From positions 124,001-188,000 of the forward strand of contig JAFFZZ010000055.1 in assembly GCA_016933915.1 (NCBI GenBank): a DNA stretch of 64,000 bases. Direction: 5' to 3'. Source of the stretch: Candidatus Babeliaceae bacterium (GTDB lineage: Bacteria; Babelota; Babeliae; Babelales; Babelaceae). Positions within the stretch are counted from its first letter, which is position 1, and each line of letters begins with the position of its first letter. The notes beneath the pieces were generated by a model. That model worked only from the letters and a program-made list of their open reading frames with translations, was not told the DNA's origin and made no database searches. Shown here one piece after another: positions 10,333 through 20,082 of the stretch. The position numbers were made by a program, and so were the translations under genes.

Positions 10333-10664
10333 GTATTTATGACGTTATTCGACGTGCGCGTGCGACACCGAAAGCTTACGATCTTAATCAGCAGCAAAGA
10401 CAGCTAGTGCTCGAAATACATCCCCAGGCAAATAAGCCTATGGTTGCTGAGGCGCTGCACAAGCTTTTTAATGTGCGTCCCGTCAGTATAAGAACGATGG
10501 TGGTGAAAGGTAGAAAGCGCCGTTTTGGGCGACATGCTGCTTCGACAGGAAGAATCATCAAAAAGGCCATTGTAACACTGCCGGCAGGTGAGGCGGTTAA
10601 TTTGGGGGTCGATGCGCCGGCTGTTTATGAACAGCAGGTAAAATCTGCACCCGAAAAGATGTAA
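10323..10664 (+). CDS. rplW: 50S ribosomal protein L23
   Basis: LEIHPQANKPMVAEALHKLFNVRPVSIRTMVVKGRKRRFGR; overlaps rplD end. Confidence 0.94.
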   Translation: MDLSIYDVIRRARATPKAYDLNQQQRQLVLEIHPQANKPMVAEALHKLFNVRPVSIRTMVVKGRKRRFGRHAASTGRIIKKAIVTLPAGEAVNLGVDAPAVYEQQVKSAPEKM

Positions 10665-10678
10665 TAAGTGAGTGAAAG

Positions 10679-11494
10679 ATGGCAATAGTAAGAAGAAAAC
10701 CGAGAAATTCGTCGCTACGCTTTCAATCATTTGTGAAAACGGATGATTTGACCAAGAAAGCTCCTGAGAAGAGCTTGGTTGTTGGTCTGCGTAAAAAAGG
10801 TGGGCGTAATGCGTTTGGGCGTATTACGGTTCGGCATCGAGGTGGTGGTGCTCGTCGCCTCTATCGTATGATTGATTTTGATCGTGCTGAACGTGATATG
10901 GCAGGAAAGGTTGTAGCAATTGAATATGACCCAAATCGTAATACGCGTATTGCGTTAATTGTGTTTCCGAATGGATGTAAGCGTTATATTTTGACTCCTG
11001 AGGGTCTGAGTATTGGAGCGACTGTTATAGCTGGCGAACAGGTTGAGGCACGTGTTGGAAATGCATTGCCATTGCGTAACATTCCGATTGGCTTCTTTGT
11101 TCACAACATAGAAATTACGCCAGGATCGGGCGGCAAACTAGTTCGTAGTGCGGGCTTGTCGGCGCAGTTGATTGCCAAGGATAATGGGTTTGTAACACTT
11201 AAAATGCCATCCGGTGAAGTTCGTATGGTTCGCGAGGATTGCTGGGCTACTGTTGGTGCTCTGGGAAATGCAGACCATAAAAATATCTCGGTTGGTAAAG
11301 CCGGGAGAACTCGCCACCTTGGTATACGGCCAACGGTTCGTGGTGTGGTGATGAACCCGGTAGACCATCCGCTTGGTGGTGGCGAAGGTAAGTCGAAGTC
11401 GGGTAAACCGCCATGTTCGCCGTGGGGGAGAAATGCCAAGGGCGCTAAGACCCGTCGACGCAAGAGCTCATTGATTATTAAAAGAAGGAAATAG
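10679..11494 (+). CDS. rplB: 50S ribosomal protein L2
   Basis: GRITVRHRGGGARRLYRMIDF...GIRPTVRGVVMNPVDHPLGGGEGKS. Confidence 0.98.
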   Translation: MAIVRRKPRNSSLRFQSFVKTDDLTKKAPEKSLVVGLRKKGGRNAFGRITVRHRGGGARRLYRMIDFDRAERDMAGKVVAIEYDPNRNTRIALIVFPNGCKRYILTPEGLSIGATVIAGEQVEARVGNALPLRNIPIGFFVHNIEITPGSGGKLVRSAGLSAQLIAKDNGFVTLKMPSGEVRMVREDCWATVGALGNADHKNISVGKAGRTRHLGIRPTVRGVVMNPVDHPLGGGEGKSKSGKPPCSPWGRNAKGAKTRRRKSSLIIKRRK

Positions 11495-11503
11495 GGCGGG
11501 AAT

Positions 11504-11800
11504 ATGACTCGATCTGCAAAAAAAGGTCCTTTTGTTGTTGCCTCATTGAGCAAGAAGGTTGATGCGGTTAAAGAAAGTGGCAAGCGCGAGGTTGTTAAAA
11601 CATGGTCACGAAGCAGTATGGTTCTCCCTGATTTTGTTGGGATGACGATTGCTGTTCATGATGGAAGAAAGTTTATTCCTGTTTTCATTACTGAAAATAT
11701 GGTTGGACATAAGTTGGGGGAATTTGCTCCAACAAGAACGTTCCGCATGCATAGTGGCCAACGAAAAACACAGACTGCTGCATCGGCAGGGTCTAAGTAA
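11504..11800 (+). CDS. rpsS: 30S ribosomal protein S19
   Basis: [11 protein letters not shown]...[48 protein letters not shown]. Confidence 0.97.
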   Translation: MTRSAKKGPFVVASLSKKVDAVKESGKREVVKTWSRSSMVLPDFVGMTIAVHDGRKFIPVFITENMVGHKLGEFAPTRTFRMHSGQRKTQTAASAGSK

Positions 11801-11817
11801 GTTGAGAGGATGATTTA

Positions 11818-12177
11818 ATGCGGTTTTTAGCAAAAACGAAATACATATGGTACTCGCCGTTTAAGTTGCGTCCTCTTGCCGATGTTATACGCGGAAAAGA
11901 TGCGACTGACGCCCTCGGCTGGCTTACGATGTATGGAACAAAGCGTTCAATTCCACTCAAAAAAACACTTGTTTCGGCGATGGCTAACGCAAAAGATTTG
12001 AAGAATTTTGAACCGAAGGACCTTCTGGTTAAAGAGGTTCGTATTGATCAAGGTCCAATGCGTAAGTACTTTAAACCTGCGGCTATGGGACGTGCTATGC
12101 CACAGCGTCGTCGGCAGTGCCATGTGGTGATTGTTGTTGAAGCGAAAGAAAAGAAAGCCAAGAAGAAAGAGGCCTAG
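11818..12177 (+). CDS. rplV: 50S ribosomal protein L22
   Basis: KTKYIWYSPFKLRPLADVIRGK; C-terminal GRAMPQRRRQCHVVIVVEAKE; gene order. Confidence 0.94.
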   Translation: MRFLAKTKYIWYSPFKLRPLADVIRGKDATDALGWLTMYGTKRSIPLKKTLVSAMANAKDLKNFEPKDLLVKEVRIDQGPMRKYFKPAAMGRAMPQRRRQCHVVIVVEAKEKKAKKKEA

Positions 12178-12178
12178 T

Positions 12179-12820
12179 GTGGGACAAAAGGTTAACCCGA
12201 TAGGGTTTCGTATAGGAGTTACCTTGGACCATCCATCGCGATGGTGTGCACGTAATGCTCGTGGGTATGCAGAGTTTCTTGCTGATGATCTTAAAATTCG
12301 GGATTATATCAAGAAAAACCTGTCGAATGCCGAGATTGCGCGTATTGAGATAGAGCGTGCTGGTGATGCGATTCGTGTCATTGTTCATTCTGCTCGTCCG
12401 GGTGTGGTGATTGGCAAGAAAGGCCAAGAGATCGATGTCTTGCGCAAAAAACTTGCTTTGTTATTGCCGCCGGGTAAAACAGTTGATGTGTCGGTTCAGG
12501 AAGTTAAAAAGCCTGAGCTTTCGGCTCGTATTCTTGCAGACAGTATCGCAGAGCAATTAGTGCGTCGTGTTGGCTTTAAGAAAGCAGCGAAAAAAGCTGC
12601 TGTTGATGCAATGCGTGCTGGTGCTAAGGGAGTAAAGGTTCGAGTTAAGGGGCGTCTTGGTGGTGCTGAGATTGCGCGCGAGGAATGGGTGCGTCTCGGA
12701 TCAGTTCCATTGCACACGCTTCGTGCGGATATAGACTATTACCTTTCGGAAGCGCATACAACATACGGTGTGATTGGTGTCAAGGTATGGGTGTATCGCG
12801 GTGAATTTGGAACCGTTTGA
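12179..12820 (+). CDS. rpsC: 30S ribosomal protein S3 (GTG start)
   Basis: VGQKVNPIGFRIGV; KH domain VIGKKGQEIDVLR; the longer ORF start in the track runs back into rplV and is unlikely. Confidence 0.96.
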   Translation: MGQKVNPIGFRIGVTLDHPSRWCARNARGYAEFLADDLKIRDYIKKNLSNAEIARIEIERAGDAIRVIVHSARPGVVIGKKGQEIDVLRKKLALLLPPGKTVDVSVQEVKKPELSARILADSIAEQLVRRVGFKKAAKKAAVDAMRAGAKGVKVRVKGRLGGAEIAREEWVRLGSVPLHTLRADIDYYLSEAHTTYGVIGVKVWVYRGEFGTV

Positions 12821-12845
12821 TTGAGCGAGAGAGACGAACATGTTA

Positions 12846-13292
12846 ATGCCAAAAAAAATACGTTATCGCAAGGTTCAGCGGGGAACTCTTAAGGGGCGGT
12901 CAAAAGGGGCTCGTGAGGTTACCTTTGGTGATTTTGGGCTCGAAGCTGTTGAGCCGGGATGGATTACTGCCCAGCAGATAGAATCAGTGCGGGTGACATT
13001 GTCTCGCCGCTTGAAGAAAGTTGGAGCCGTATACCTTCGTGTTTTCCCTTCAAAGCCGGTGTCGAAAAAACCAGCTGAAACCAGGATGGGTAAAGGAAAG
13101 GGTAGTGTTGAATTATGGGTTGCTCCGGTAAAACGTGGTCGTGTGATGTTTGAAATTGCCGGTTTGTCTGAGCAGGAAGCAAAGGAAGCGCTTCGTCTGG
13201 CAGCATGTCGTCTTCCTATCAAAACACGATTTGTACGTCGGCCGGTTGCGCAAAATACAGTAAATAAAGAACAAGTGGAGCAGAACGCATGA
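12846..13292 (+). CDS. rplP: 50S ribosomal protein L16
   Basis: [17 protein letters not shown]...[25 protein letters not shown]. Confidence 0.96.
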   Translation: MPKKIRYRKVQRGTLKGRSKGAREVTFGDFGLEAVEPGWITAQQIESVRVTLSRRLKKVGAVYLRVFPSKPVSKKPAETRMGKGKGSVELWVAPVKRGRVMFEIAGLSEQEAKEALRLAACRLPIKTRFVRRPVAQNTVNKEQVEQNA

Positions 13293-13519
13293 AAGAGGTA
13301 ACGAATGCCGAATTGCGTGCATTGAGCGTTGAGCAGCTTGCTATAAAGGCTGAAGAGCTGCGACGTGAGCTTTTTCAGATGCGTTTGCAGTGGGCTACAG
13401 CTCCTGCAAAGTCGTTTCCTTCTGATAAGCAGAAACTAAAACGTTCTGTTGCTCGTGTGATGACGGAAATCCGGCAAAGGCAATCGGTGTCTGAACAGCG
13501 AGAAGAGAGATTGAGGTAG
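13289..13519 (+). CDS. rpmC: 50S ribosomal protein L29
   Basis: [38 protein letters not shown] overlap with rplP. Confidence 0.92.
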   Translation: MKEVTNAELRALSVEQLAIKAEELRRELFQMRLQWATAPAKSFPSDKQKLKRSVARVMTEIRQRQSVSEQREERLR

Positions 13520-13521
13520 AT

Positions 13522-13815
13522 ATGACGAAACAACAAGATATAAAAAAGGTGCAAAGAACACTCGTGGGGGTGGTTGTTTCTGACAAGATGGACAAAACGA
13601 TTGTCGTCAAAGTCGAGCGAACGTATGTACACCCGCGTCTGCGCAAGGTAGTGCGAACTGATAAAACCTATAAAGTGCATGATGAAGAATCGGTTGCACG
13701 TGTAGGTGATTCGGTTGAGATTTGTGAAGGTCGGCCGGTTTCTAAGACTAAGTATATGTACCTTAGGCGTGTACTTTCTTCGCCTTCTGCAGCCGTTGAG
13801 CCGCATTTAGCGTGA
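13522..13815 (+). CDS. rpsQ: 30S ribosomal protein S17
   Basis: [32 protein letters not shown]...[28 protein letters not shown]. Confidence 0.96.
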   Translation: MTKQQDIKKVQRTLVGVVVSDKMDKTIVVKVERTYVHPRLRKVVRTDKTYKVHDEESVARVGDSVEICEGRPVSKTKYMYLRRVLSSPSAAVEPHLA

Positions 13816-13828
13816 TGGAGTTTTAGAG

Positions 13829-14206
13829 ATGGCTATTCAAAAAGAAACAATGCTCCGGGCCGCCGATAATTCGGGCGCTCTTGAGTTAAAGTGTATTCAT
13901 GTGATTGGGGGTACCGCACGAAAAAAGGCGTACATTGGTTGTCTTATAAAGTGTGCGGTTAAGAAAGCAGTCCCTGGGGCATCGGTAAAGAAGGGTGACG
14001 TGGTTACTGCCGTTATTGTTCGCACTCGCAAAGAGTTGCGTCGTGAAGACGGGAGTTATATTCGTTTCGGCGACAATGCTGCGGTGATAATTAAATCACT
14101 CGATGATCAGGTTCCTGTGGGGACGCGTATTTTTGGGCCGGTTGCTCGAGAATTACGCGCTGGTGGCTTTTCAAAAATTATTTCACTTGCTCCAGAGGTG
14201 CTGTAA
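13829..14206 (+). CDS. rplN: 50S ribosomal protein L14
   Basis: [28 protein letters not shown]...[25 protein letters not shown]. Confidence 0.97.
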   Translation: MAIQKETMLRAADNSGALELKCIHVIGGTARKKAYIGCLIKCAVKKAVPGASVKKGDVVTAVIVRTRKELRREDGSYIRFGDNAAVIIKSLDDQVPVGTRIFGPVARELRAGGFSKIISLAPEVL

Positions 14207-14209
14207 GCC

Positions 14210-14428
14210 ATGAGTACAATTAAAAAGAACGATGTGGTTGTTGTCGTTACCGGTGATGACAAGGGGAAAACTGGTCCGGTGATTGATATTTCCCGAAAAA
14301 TCGGTAAAATTAAAATACAAAATGTTGCTATGGTAACGCGTCACGCTCGCAAGCGTAAGCAGGGTGAGCGTTCTGAAATTCGCCAGCAAGAGCGCTGGAT
14401 CGATATTTCTAATGTTAAGAAGATATAG
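14210..14428 (+). CDS. rplX: 50S ribosomal protein L24, short (72 aa)
   Basis: [29 protein letters not shown]-type motif; position between rplN and rplE. Confidence 0.93.
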   Translation: MSTIKKNDVVVVVTGDDKGKTGPVIDISRKIGKIKIQNVAMVTRHARKRKQGERSEIRQQERWIDISNVKKI

Positions 14429-14449
14429 GCTTTTGGGGATGATGAGATA

Positions 14450-15025
14450 ATGATGAGTGGAACTCGAGCTCCAGCCCGACGCAGTTGGTTGAAAGAGAAA
14501 TATCAGTCGGTTGTTGCGCCTCAGTTAAAAGAGGTTCTTGGGATGAAAAATGTGATGGAAGTTCCTCGCGTTTCCAAGATTGTTATTAATGTGGGTGTAA
14601 AAGAGGCTGTGGGCGACAGCAAAGCGTTGCAAGTCGTTTCACGGATAATAGAGGCAGTTGCTGGTCAAGCTCCGTTGAAGACTGAGGTTCGCAAATCGAT
14701 TGCGGGGTTCAAGATTCGTGAGGGAATGAAAATTGGTGTCTGTGTGACTTTGCGCGGGCCGCGTATGTATGCTTTTCTTGAAAAGTTAATCAATCTTGCG
14801 TTGCCAAAAGTCCGTGATTTCCAAGGGGTTCCGACCAAGCTTGATGGACGTGGTAATTATAATTTGGGCATAAAGGAATGGAATATTTTCCCTGAAGCTG
14901 ACGCAGCTGGTGCAAATGAGATGTCGCATGGTTTAAATGTAACCATCTGCACAACTGCTGAGGATGATGAGCATGCTTTTGAATTGCTCAAAGGGCTTGG
15001 GATGCCGTTCCGAAAACAAAAGTAG
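14450..15025 (+). CDS. rplE: 50S ribosomal protein L5
   Basis: KNVMEVPRVSKIVINVGVKEA...GRGNYNLGIKEWNIFPE. Confidence 0.96.
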   Translation: MMSGTRAPARRSWLKEKYQSVVAPQLKEVLGMKNVMEVPRVSKIVINVGVKEAVGDSKALQVVSRIIEAVAGQAPLKTEVRKSIAGFKIREGMKIGVCVTLRGPRMYAFLEKLINLALPKVRDFQGVPTKLDGRGNYNLGIKEWNIFPEADAAGANEMSHGLNVTICTTAEDDEHAFELLKGLGMPFRKQK

Positions 15026-15037
15026 GCAAGGTGAAGA

Positions 15038-15223
15038 ATGGCCAGAAAGGCGTTATTAGAAAAAAATAACCGGATTCCAGCGACGTCGATTAAGCATCGT
15101 AATCGTTGTAAACGGTGTGGGCGGCCACGGGGCTATATGCGTTTTTTCAAGATGTGTCGCCTTTGTGTTCGCGAGCTTGCAGGAAACGGGTTGTTGCCTG
15201 GCGTTAAGAAATTGAGCTGGTAA
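15038..15223 (+). CDS. rpsZ: 30S ribosomal protein S14, zinc-binding (type Z)
   Basis: RNRCKRCGRPRGYMRFFKMCRLCVRELA (CxxC...CxxC). Confidence 0.96.
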   Translation: MARKALLEKNNRIPATSIKHRNRCKRCGRPRGYMRFFKMCRLCVRELAGNGLLPGVKKLSW

Positions 15224-15242
15224 TTTTTGGGAAGAAGGATTT

Positions 15243-15641
15243 GTGATGTCAGTTGATACGATTGGGAATTTTCTTACTGCTATTCGGAATGCGGTTTCAC
15301 GTTCCCGGCGCTCAATTTGTGTTCCTTATTCTCGTATGAAGCATCAGATTGCGGAGATTTTGAAACGTGAAGGTTTTATCCGTGATGTGATTGTGCAGCA
15401 ACGGGATTCTGGGAAGACTGAGCTCTGTCTGTCATTGAAGTATGTTGACGGAGAGTCGGTGATCCATGAAATAACACGTGCAAGCAGGCCGGGGCGTCGT
15501 TTGTATGAGGGTGTTTCTCAGATGGAACATGTTGTTGGCGGCCTTGGGATAGCAATTTTAACAACGAGCCAGGGTGTTATAACAGATAAAGAAGCTCGGC
15601 AGCGTGTTGTTGGTGGCGAGGTTCTTTGTACGGTCTGGTAA
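15243..15641 (+). CDS. rpsH: 30S ribosomal protein S8
   Basis: DTIGNFLTAIRNAV...ISRASRPGRRLY-like ITRASRPGRRLYEGV...GLGIAILTTSQGVITDKEARQ. Confidence 0.96.
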   Translation: MMSVDTIGNFLTAIRNAVSRSRRSICVPYSRMKHQIAEILKREGFIRDVIVQQRDSGKTELCLSLKYVDGESVIHEITRASRPGRRLYEGVSQMEHVVGGLGIAILTTSQGVITDKEARQRVVGGEVLCTVW

Positions 15642-15651
15642 AGGGTTTGAG

Positions 15652-16191
15652 ATGTCAAAAATAGGAAGAAGGCCGATTGAAATTGGGGATGTAAAGGTTG
15701 AGGTTAAAGGGCGACAGGTTCACTATGCCGGCAAGCATGCCACAGGGGTGTATGAGGTGCCAGCGCTTCTCTCTGTTTCTTTGCAGGGAGAGAGCCTTTT
15801 GATTGGTCCATCCGAGGTGCGCACGAGTGATACAAATCGCCTTTGGGGGTTGCATCGAGCGCTTCTTAACAATAAAATTATTGGTGCCGGTACTGGCTTT
15901 CAGAAGCAGTTGACTATCGTTGGTCTCGGGTATAAGGGTGTGAAAAAGGCTTCTGGTATTGAATTCTCGCTTGGGTATAGTCATAAGATAGACTTTCCTG
16001 TTCCTGCTGGTGTGACTGTTGAAATTGATAAAAGTGGCCAGAATCTTACGTTATGGTCGGTTGATAAGGAGTTGCTCGGGCTTGTTTGTAGCAAAATTCG
16101 TGCGTTGCGTCCGCCTGAGCCATATAAAGGAACCGGCATTCGTTTTACTGGTGAAGAGATTAGGCGTAAGGCTGGTAAGGCAAAGGTATAA
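15652..16191 (+). CDS. rplF: 50S ribosomal protein L6
   Basis: MSKIGRRPIEIGDVKVEVKG...PPEPYKGTGIRFTGEEIRRKAGK. Confidence 0.96.
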   Translation: MSKIGRRPIEIGDVKVEVKGRQVHYAGKHATGVYEVPALLSVSLQGESLLIGPSEVRTSDTNRLWGLHRALLNNKIIGAGTGFQKQLTIVGLGYKGVKKASGIEFSLGYSHKIDFPVPAGVTVEIDKSGQNLTLWSVDKELLGLVCSKIRALRPPEPYKGTGIRFTGEEIRRKAGKAKV

Positions 16192-16226
16192 AAAGTAAAG
16201 AAGATGTTTATTGATAGGGTGAAACG

Positions 16227-16598
16227 GTGTCATTAAAAAGAAAAATTGCTCAGGGTGCCCGGCGTCGGGCTTCGAGAGTGCGCGCGCGATTAACAACTAT
16301 TGATGGATGCCCGCGAGTTACCGTTTTTCGTAGCCTGCGGCATATGTATGCTCAAGTAATTGATGATGCTGCTCAAAAGACACTTGCGAGTTGCTCGTCG
16401 CTCGAATTAGAAAAAACCGGAGAGATGAAGTTGCGCGGTGATAAAAAAGCGGTCGCACACGCTGTTGGTCGTGAATTGGCTAAGAGGGCTCTCGAAAAGA
16501 ATGTTGATGCGGTGGTTTTTGATCGTGGGCGTTTCCTGTATCACGGTCGGGTAAAGTCGCTGGCAGAAGGACTACGTGAAGGTGGTCTTAAGTTTTAA
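16227..16598 (+). CDS. rplR: 50S ribosomal protein L18
   Basis: PRVTVFRSLRHMYAQVIDDAAQKTLASCSS...VFDRGRFLYHGRVKSLAEGLREGGLKF. Confidence 0.95.
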   Translation: MSLKRKIAQGARRRASRVRARLTTIDGCPRVTVFRSLRHMYAQVIDDAAQKTLASCSSLELEKTGEMKLRGDKKAVAHAVGRELAKRALEKNVDAVVFDRGRFLYHGRVKSLAEGLREGGLKF

Positions 16599-16635
16599 TT
16601 GATTGGTTTGGCTGAGAAGGTTAGAGAGAAAGAGA

Positions 16636-17145
16636 ATGGCAGAGACAACGTTTATCGACGTAGTTGTCAGCGTGAGACGAGTAACGAAAGTGACGAAGGG
16701 TGGCAAACGCTTTTCCTTTTCTGCTTTCGTAGTGTCCGGTGATGGCAAGGGCAAGGTTGGTATTGGTTTCGGTAGAAGTCGCGATGTTTCGTCAGCGATT
16801 ATGAAAGCGACAGTGCGCGCGCGCAAGTCGCTGTTTGAGGTGTTTACGCGGGGGTCGACATTGCCTTTCGATGTTTCCGGTCGGCACGGTTCTTCGCGTG
16901 TAGTTATTCGTCCTGCTTATAAAGGGACTGGTCTTATTGCCGGCGGCGCTGTTCGGGCGGTAATGCGCGCGCTTGGTATTCAGGATGTTCTAGCTAAATC
17001 GATTGGACCGTCTGGTTGTGGAATTAATTTGGTAAAGGCGACGCTTAATGCGCTTGCAAAGTGTCGTTCTGCGCAGCGTGTTGCGCATCTTCGCGGTAAA
17101 ACAATAGAAGAGATTGTGAAGGGGTCCCATGGTGTTAGCGCTTGA
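16636..17145 (+). CDS. rpsE: 30S ribosomal protein S5
   Basis: VRRVTKVTKGGKRFSFSAFVVSGDGKGKVGIGFGRSRDV; ATG 16636. Confidence 0.96.
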   Translation: MAETTFIDVVVSVRRVTKVTKGGKRFSFSAFVVSGDGKGKVGIGFGRSRDVSSAIMKATVRARKSLFEVFTRGSTLPFDVSGRHGSSRVVIRPAYKGTGLIAGGAVRAVMRALGIQDVLAKSIGPSGCGINLVKATLNALAKCRSAQRVAHLRGKTIEEIVKGSHGVSA

Positions 17146-17578
17146 TGCTCGTATTTCATTGACAAAAAAACGCAAGCGTGTTGGGCGCGGCGGAAGTCGT
17201 GGTGGAACCTCGGGGCGTGGCCACAAGGGTCAGAAATGTCGTTCTGGCGGTGGGGTAAGTTTGACTTTTGAAGGGGGACAAATGCCTCTTTCGCGTCGTT
17301 TGCCTAAACGAGGGTTTAGCAATGTACGCTTCCAGGATGAGTGGGTTGTAATTAACGTTGGGCAGTTGGCTTCTCTTTTTGAACCGGGCCAAGAGATTAC
17401 TCGAGCGGTTCTGGTTGAGCGTGGAATGGTTCGTGGTGCTGAAAAGAAAAAAGTAAAGATTTTGGGGGCTGGAAGCCTTGATAGGGCTTTGATTGTTGAA
17501 GCTGATGCATTCAGTAAGACTGCTCTTGAGGCTATTCAAAAAAACGGTGGTGAGGCACGTCTCATAAAGGAGAAGTAA
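17129..17578 (+). CDS. rplO: 50S ribosomal protein L15
   Basis: RVGRGGSRGGTSGRGHKGQKCRSGGGVSLTFEGGQMPLSRRLPKRGF; overlaps rpsE by 17 nt. Confidence 0.95.
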   Translation: MVLALDARISLTKKRKRVGRGGSRGGTSGRGHKGQKCRSGGGVSLTFEGGQMPLSRRLPKRGFSNVRFQDEWVVINVGQLASLFEPGQEITRAVLVERGMVRGAEKKKVKILGAGSLDRALIVEADAFSKTALEAIQKNGGEARLIKEK

Positions 17579-17581
17579 ACC

Positions 17582-18901
17582 GTGGTCTTTTTTAAGAACT
17601 TTAAGAATATTTTTCTGATCCCAGAGCTTTCTCGCAAACTTCTTGTAACCGTTGGTATCTTGGTGATTTATCGTATTGGTTCGTTTATTCCTGTGGTAGG
17701 GATAAATTTGCAGCAGCTTGCGCAGTATATGTCATCAGCAAAGGCGGTTGGCGGTTTGCTATCCTATCTGGATACGATTTCTGCCGGTAACCTTTCGCAA
17801 TGTACATTGTTTACCCTGGGGATTGGTCCGTATATTACCGCATCTATCATGATGCAATTGCTTAGTTTCTCTGTTCCTTATTTCGAACAGCTGACAAAGG
17901 AAGGTGATTACGGGTATAAGATTCTGAACCAGTATACGCGGTACCTTACATTTGGATTGAGTGTTATGTATAGCTTGAGCTATGCGACCTTTTTAGAGAG
18001 AGCTAACTTGGTTTGGACGCCAGGTTGGGCCTTTAAAATCGTCTTTGTGCTTTCGCTTACTGTAGGGTCAATGTTTGTGATGTGGCTTGGGGAGCAGATT
18101 TCGCTTCTTGGGGTTGGCAATGGAAGCTCGATGCTTATCTTTGCGGGGATTGTGTCTCGCTTCTTTGACTATGGTATCAAGACAGTTGTTTATGTTAGCG
18201 AGGGGACTGTGGGTCTCTTTATGGCGCTTTTCATTATTGTCATTTACCTTGTTATTACGGCGTGCATAGTCTTTCTCGAAAAGGGTGAGCGCAAGATCCC
18301 TGTTCAATATGCGCGACGTATTGTTGGGCAGAGGGTTTATGGCGGGCAGAGTACGTTTATTCCTTTTAAGATCAATACTGCCGGGGTGATGCCAGTTATT
18401 TTTGCTTCATCGATGCTAAATGTGCCTATTTTTATTGCGCGTATGTTCTCGCAAAAATTTGCCCTTTTTCAGTATCTGGCAAGTTCTTTGGAGCCGACGA
18501 AATTTCTATTTAATGTGTTGCAGTTTGCGTTGATTGTATTTTTCACCTATTTTTATACAGAATTGGTGTTTAATCCGGACAAGCTTTCTGAGCAGCTTAA
18601 GAAGAATGGCGGCTTTATTCCGGGTATTCGTCCGGGGAAAAGTACGGCGGACTACTTCTTTTTTATCCTAACGAGAATCGGTCTTGTTGGTGCCATTTAT
18701 CTTGGGATTCTGTCGGTTCTTCCGAATGCGATGGCTGCATTTATTAGTCCTATGCCATTTTATGTTTCTGGAACATCGCTTCTGATTGTTGTTGGTGTGG
18801 CGCTTGAGTTTTCAGCGCAGATTGAATCCTACCTTATAGAACATCGCTATGAGGGGTTTTTGACGTCAGGACGCATGAAAAACGGCGTTTCCATGCGGTG
18901 A
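17582..18901 (+). CDS. secY: Preprotein translocase subunit SecY (GTG start)
   Basis: Ten TM-like segments, LGIGPYITASIMMQLL, GFIPGIRPGKSTADYF. Confidence 0.97.
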   Translation: MVFFKNFKNIFLIPELSRKLLVTVGILVIYRIGSFIPVVGINLQQLAQYMSSAKAVGGLLSYLDTISAGNLSQCTLFTLGIGPYITASIMMQLLSFSVPYFEQLTKEGDYGYKILNQYTRYLTFGLSVMYSLSYATFLERANLVWTPGWAFKIVFVLSLTVGSMFVMWLGEQISLLGVGNGSSMLIFAGIVSRFFDYGIKTVVYVSEGTVGLFMALFIIVIYLVITACIVFLEKGERKIPVQYARRIVGQRVYGGQSTFIPFKINTAGVMPVIFASSMLNVPIFIARMFSQKFALFQYLASSLEPTKFLFNVLQFALIVFFTYFYTELVFNPDKLSEQLKKNGGFIPGIRPGKSTADYFFFILTRIGLVGAIYLGILSVLPNAMAAFISPMPFYVSGTSLLIVVGVALEFSAQIESYLIEHRYEGFLTSGRMKNGVSMR

Positions 18902-19041
18902 TGATGGCTGATTGGGGAAGTTTTTGTGAAAAGCGGCTGGGGCGGATAGATTTTTTTATACGAATTGATAAAATAAAGAAAGAAGGGTTTTCTCTTCGCG
19001 TTTTTATTAAAAAGTCGTTTGTGAGATATGATTACTATTAA
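18901..19041 (+). CDS. Possible 46-aa small ORF in the secY-map gap
   Basis: TGATG overlap with the secY stop; MMADWGSFCEKRLGRIDFFIRIDKIKKEGFSLRVFIKKSFVRYDYY; overlaps map start. No homologue recognised. Confidence 0.2.
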   Translation: MMADWGSFCEKRLGRIDFFIRIDKIKKEGFSLRVFIKKSFVRYDYY

Positions 19042-19819
19042 GAATGAAAAAGAAATTTCCCATATCCGTTCTACCGGATCTCGTCTTGCTGAAATTTTTG
19101 AAGAGGTTTCGGAAAGGCTTGCTCCGGGGATAACGACGCTTGAGATAGATTCATGGATTGAGGATCGTCTGGATGGACTTAAATTGGTTCCGTGTTCAAA
19201 GGGATATTGTGGGTACCAGCATTCGAGTTGTGTGTCTATTAATCATGAGTTGGTTCACGGGGTTCCGTCGTCTCAGAAGAGACTTCAGCTTGGTGATCTG
19301 GTCAAGATAGATGTCTGCGCCGCGTGCTCTTTGAATGGGTGGTGTGCTGATATGGCTCGTTCATATATTGTTGGCCTTTTGGGGGCTGTTGATGAGAGGA
19401 CGCAAACAGATTCTTTTGCTTCGGCGGTGCATCTTGCTCAGGTTGCTTGGATGTCGCTGCAACGTGGAGTAGAGCAGATGGTTCCCGGAAGGCGTCTTGG
19501 TGATGTTTCAAATGCAATTCAGCGGGAAATTGAGAGTGCTGGGTATGGCGTTGTCCGTGATTTTTGTGGGCATGGCATTGGACGTAAGATGCACGAGGAG
19601 CCGGATGTTCCCAATTTTGGCAGGCGTGGGCAGGGCGTCTTGTTAAGGGAGGGGATGGTTTTTGCGCTTGAACCAATGTTAACAGCGGGTGGTTTTCATA
19701 TTACCGTTGCCAGCGATGGGTGGACGGCATTTACCTCGGATAAGAGTTTGGCTGCGCATGTTGAGGATACGGTTGTTATCACTAAGGCGGGACCTGAATT
19801 GGTTACGCGACGACGGTAG
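19028..19819 (+). CDS. map: Methionine aminopeptidase type I
   Basis: GYCGYQHSSCVSINHELVHGVPS, GDLVKIDVCAACSLNGWCADMARSY, CGHGIGRKMHEEPDVPNF, EGMVFALEPML. Confidence 0.94.
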   Translation: MITIKNEKEISHIRSTGSRLAEIFEEVSERLAPGITTLEIDSWIEDRLDGLKLVPCSKGYCGYQHSSCVSINHELVHGVPSSQKRLQLGDLVKIDVCAACSLNGWCADMARSYIVGLLGAVDERTQTDSFASAVHLAQVAWMSLQRGVEQMVPGRRLGDVSNAIQREIESAGYGVVRDFCGHGIGRKMHEEPDVPNFGRRGQGVLLREGMVFALEPMLTAGGFHITVASDGWTAFTSDKSLAAHVEDTVVITKAGPELVTRRR

Positions 19820-19828
19820 GGTTTGGTA

Positions 19829-20062
19829 ATGGAAAAGAAACAGAAGGATGATGTGATTCGCATTGATGGAATCGTTAGGGTAACGCTTCCTAATGCTATG
19901 TTTCGCGTTGAGGTTGAAGGGGGCCACATGGTTTTAGGTCATGTGTCTGGTAAGATGAGGATGAATTATATTCGTATTTTACCCGGAGACAAGGTTGCTC
20001 TTGAGCTTTCGCCTTATGATTTGACGCGTGGGCGCATTGTTCTTCGCTATAAGAAAAATTAA
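19829..20062 (+). CDS. infA: Translation initiation factor IF-1
   Basis: [66 protein letters not shown]. Confidence 0.96.
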   Translation: MEKKQKDDVIRIDGIVRVTLPNAMFRVEVEGGHMVLGHVSGKMRMNYIRILPGDKVALELSPYDLTRGRIVLRYKKN

Positions 20063-20082
20063 ATGTTGAATGAGGTGCAAAG

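Noticed and set aside
12131-12178. Upstream start for rpsC giving MLLKRKKRKPRRKRPS extension
   Set aside because: Lies inside the rplV C-terminus; the conserved N-terminus (V)GQKVNPIGFRIG begins at GTG 12179.
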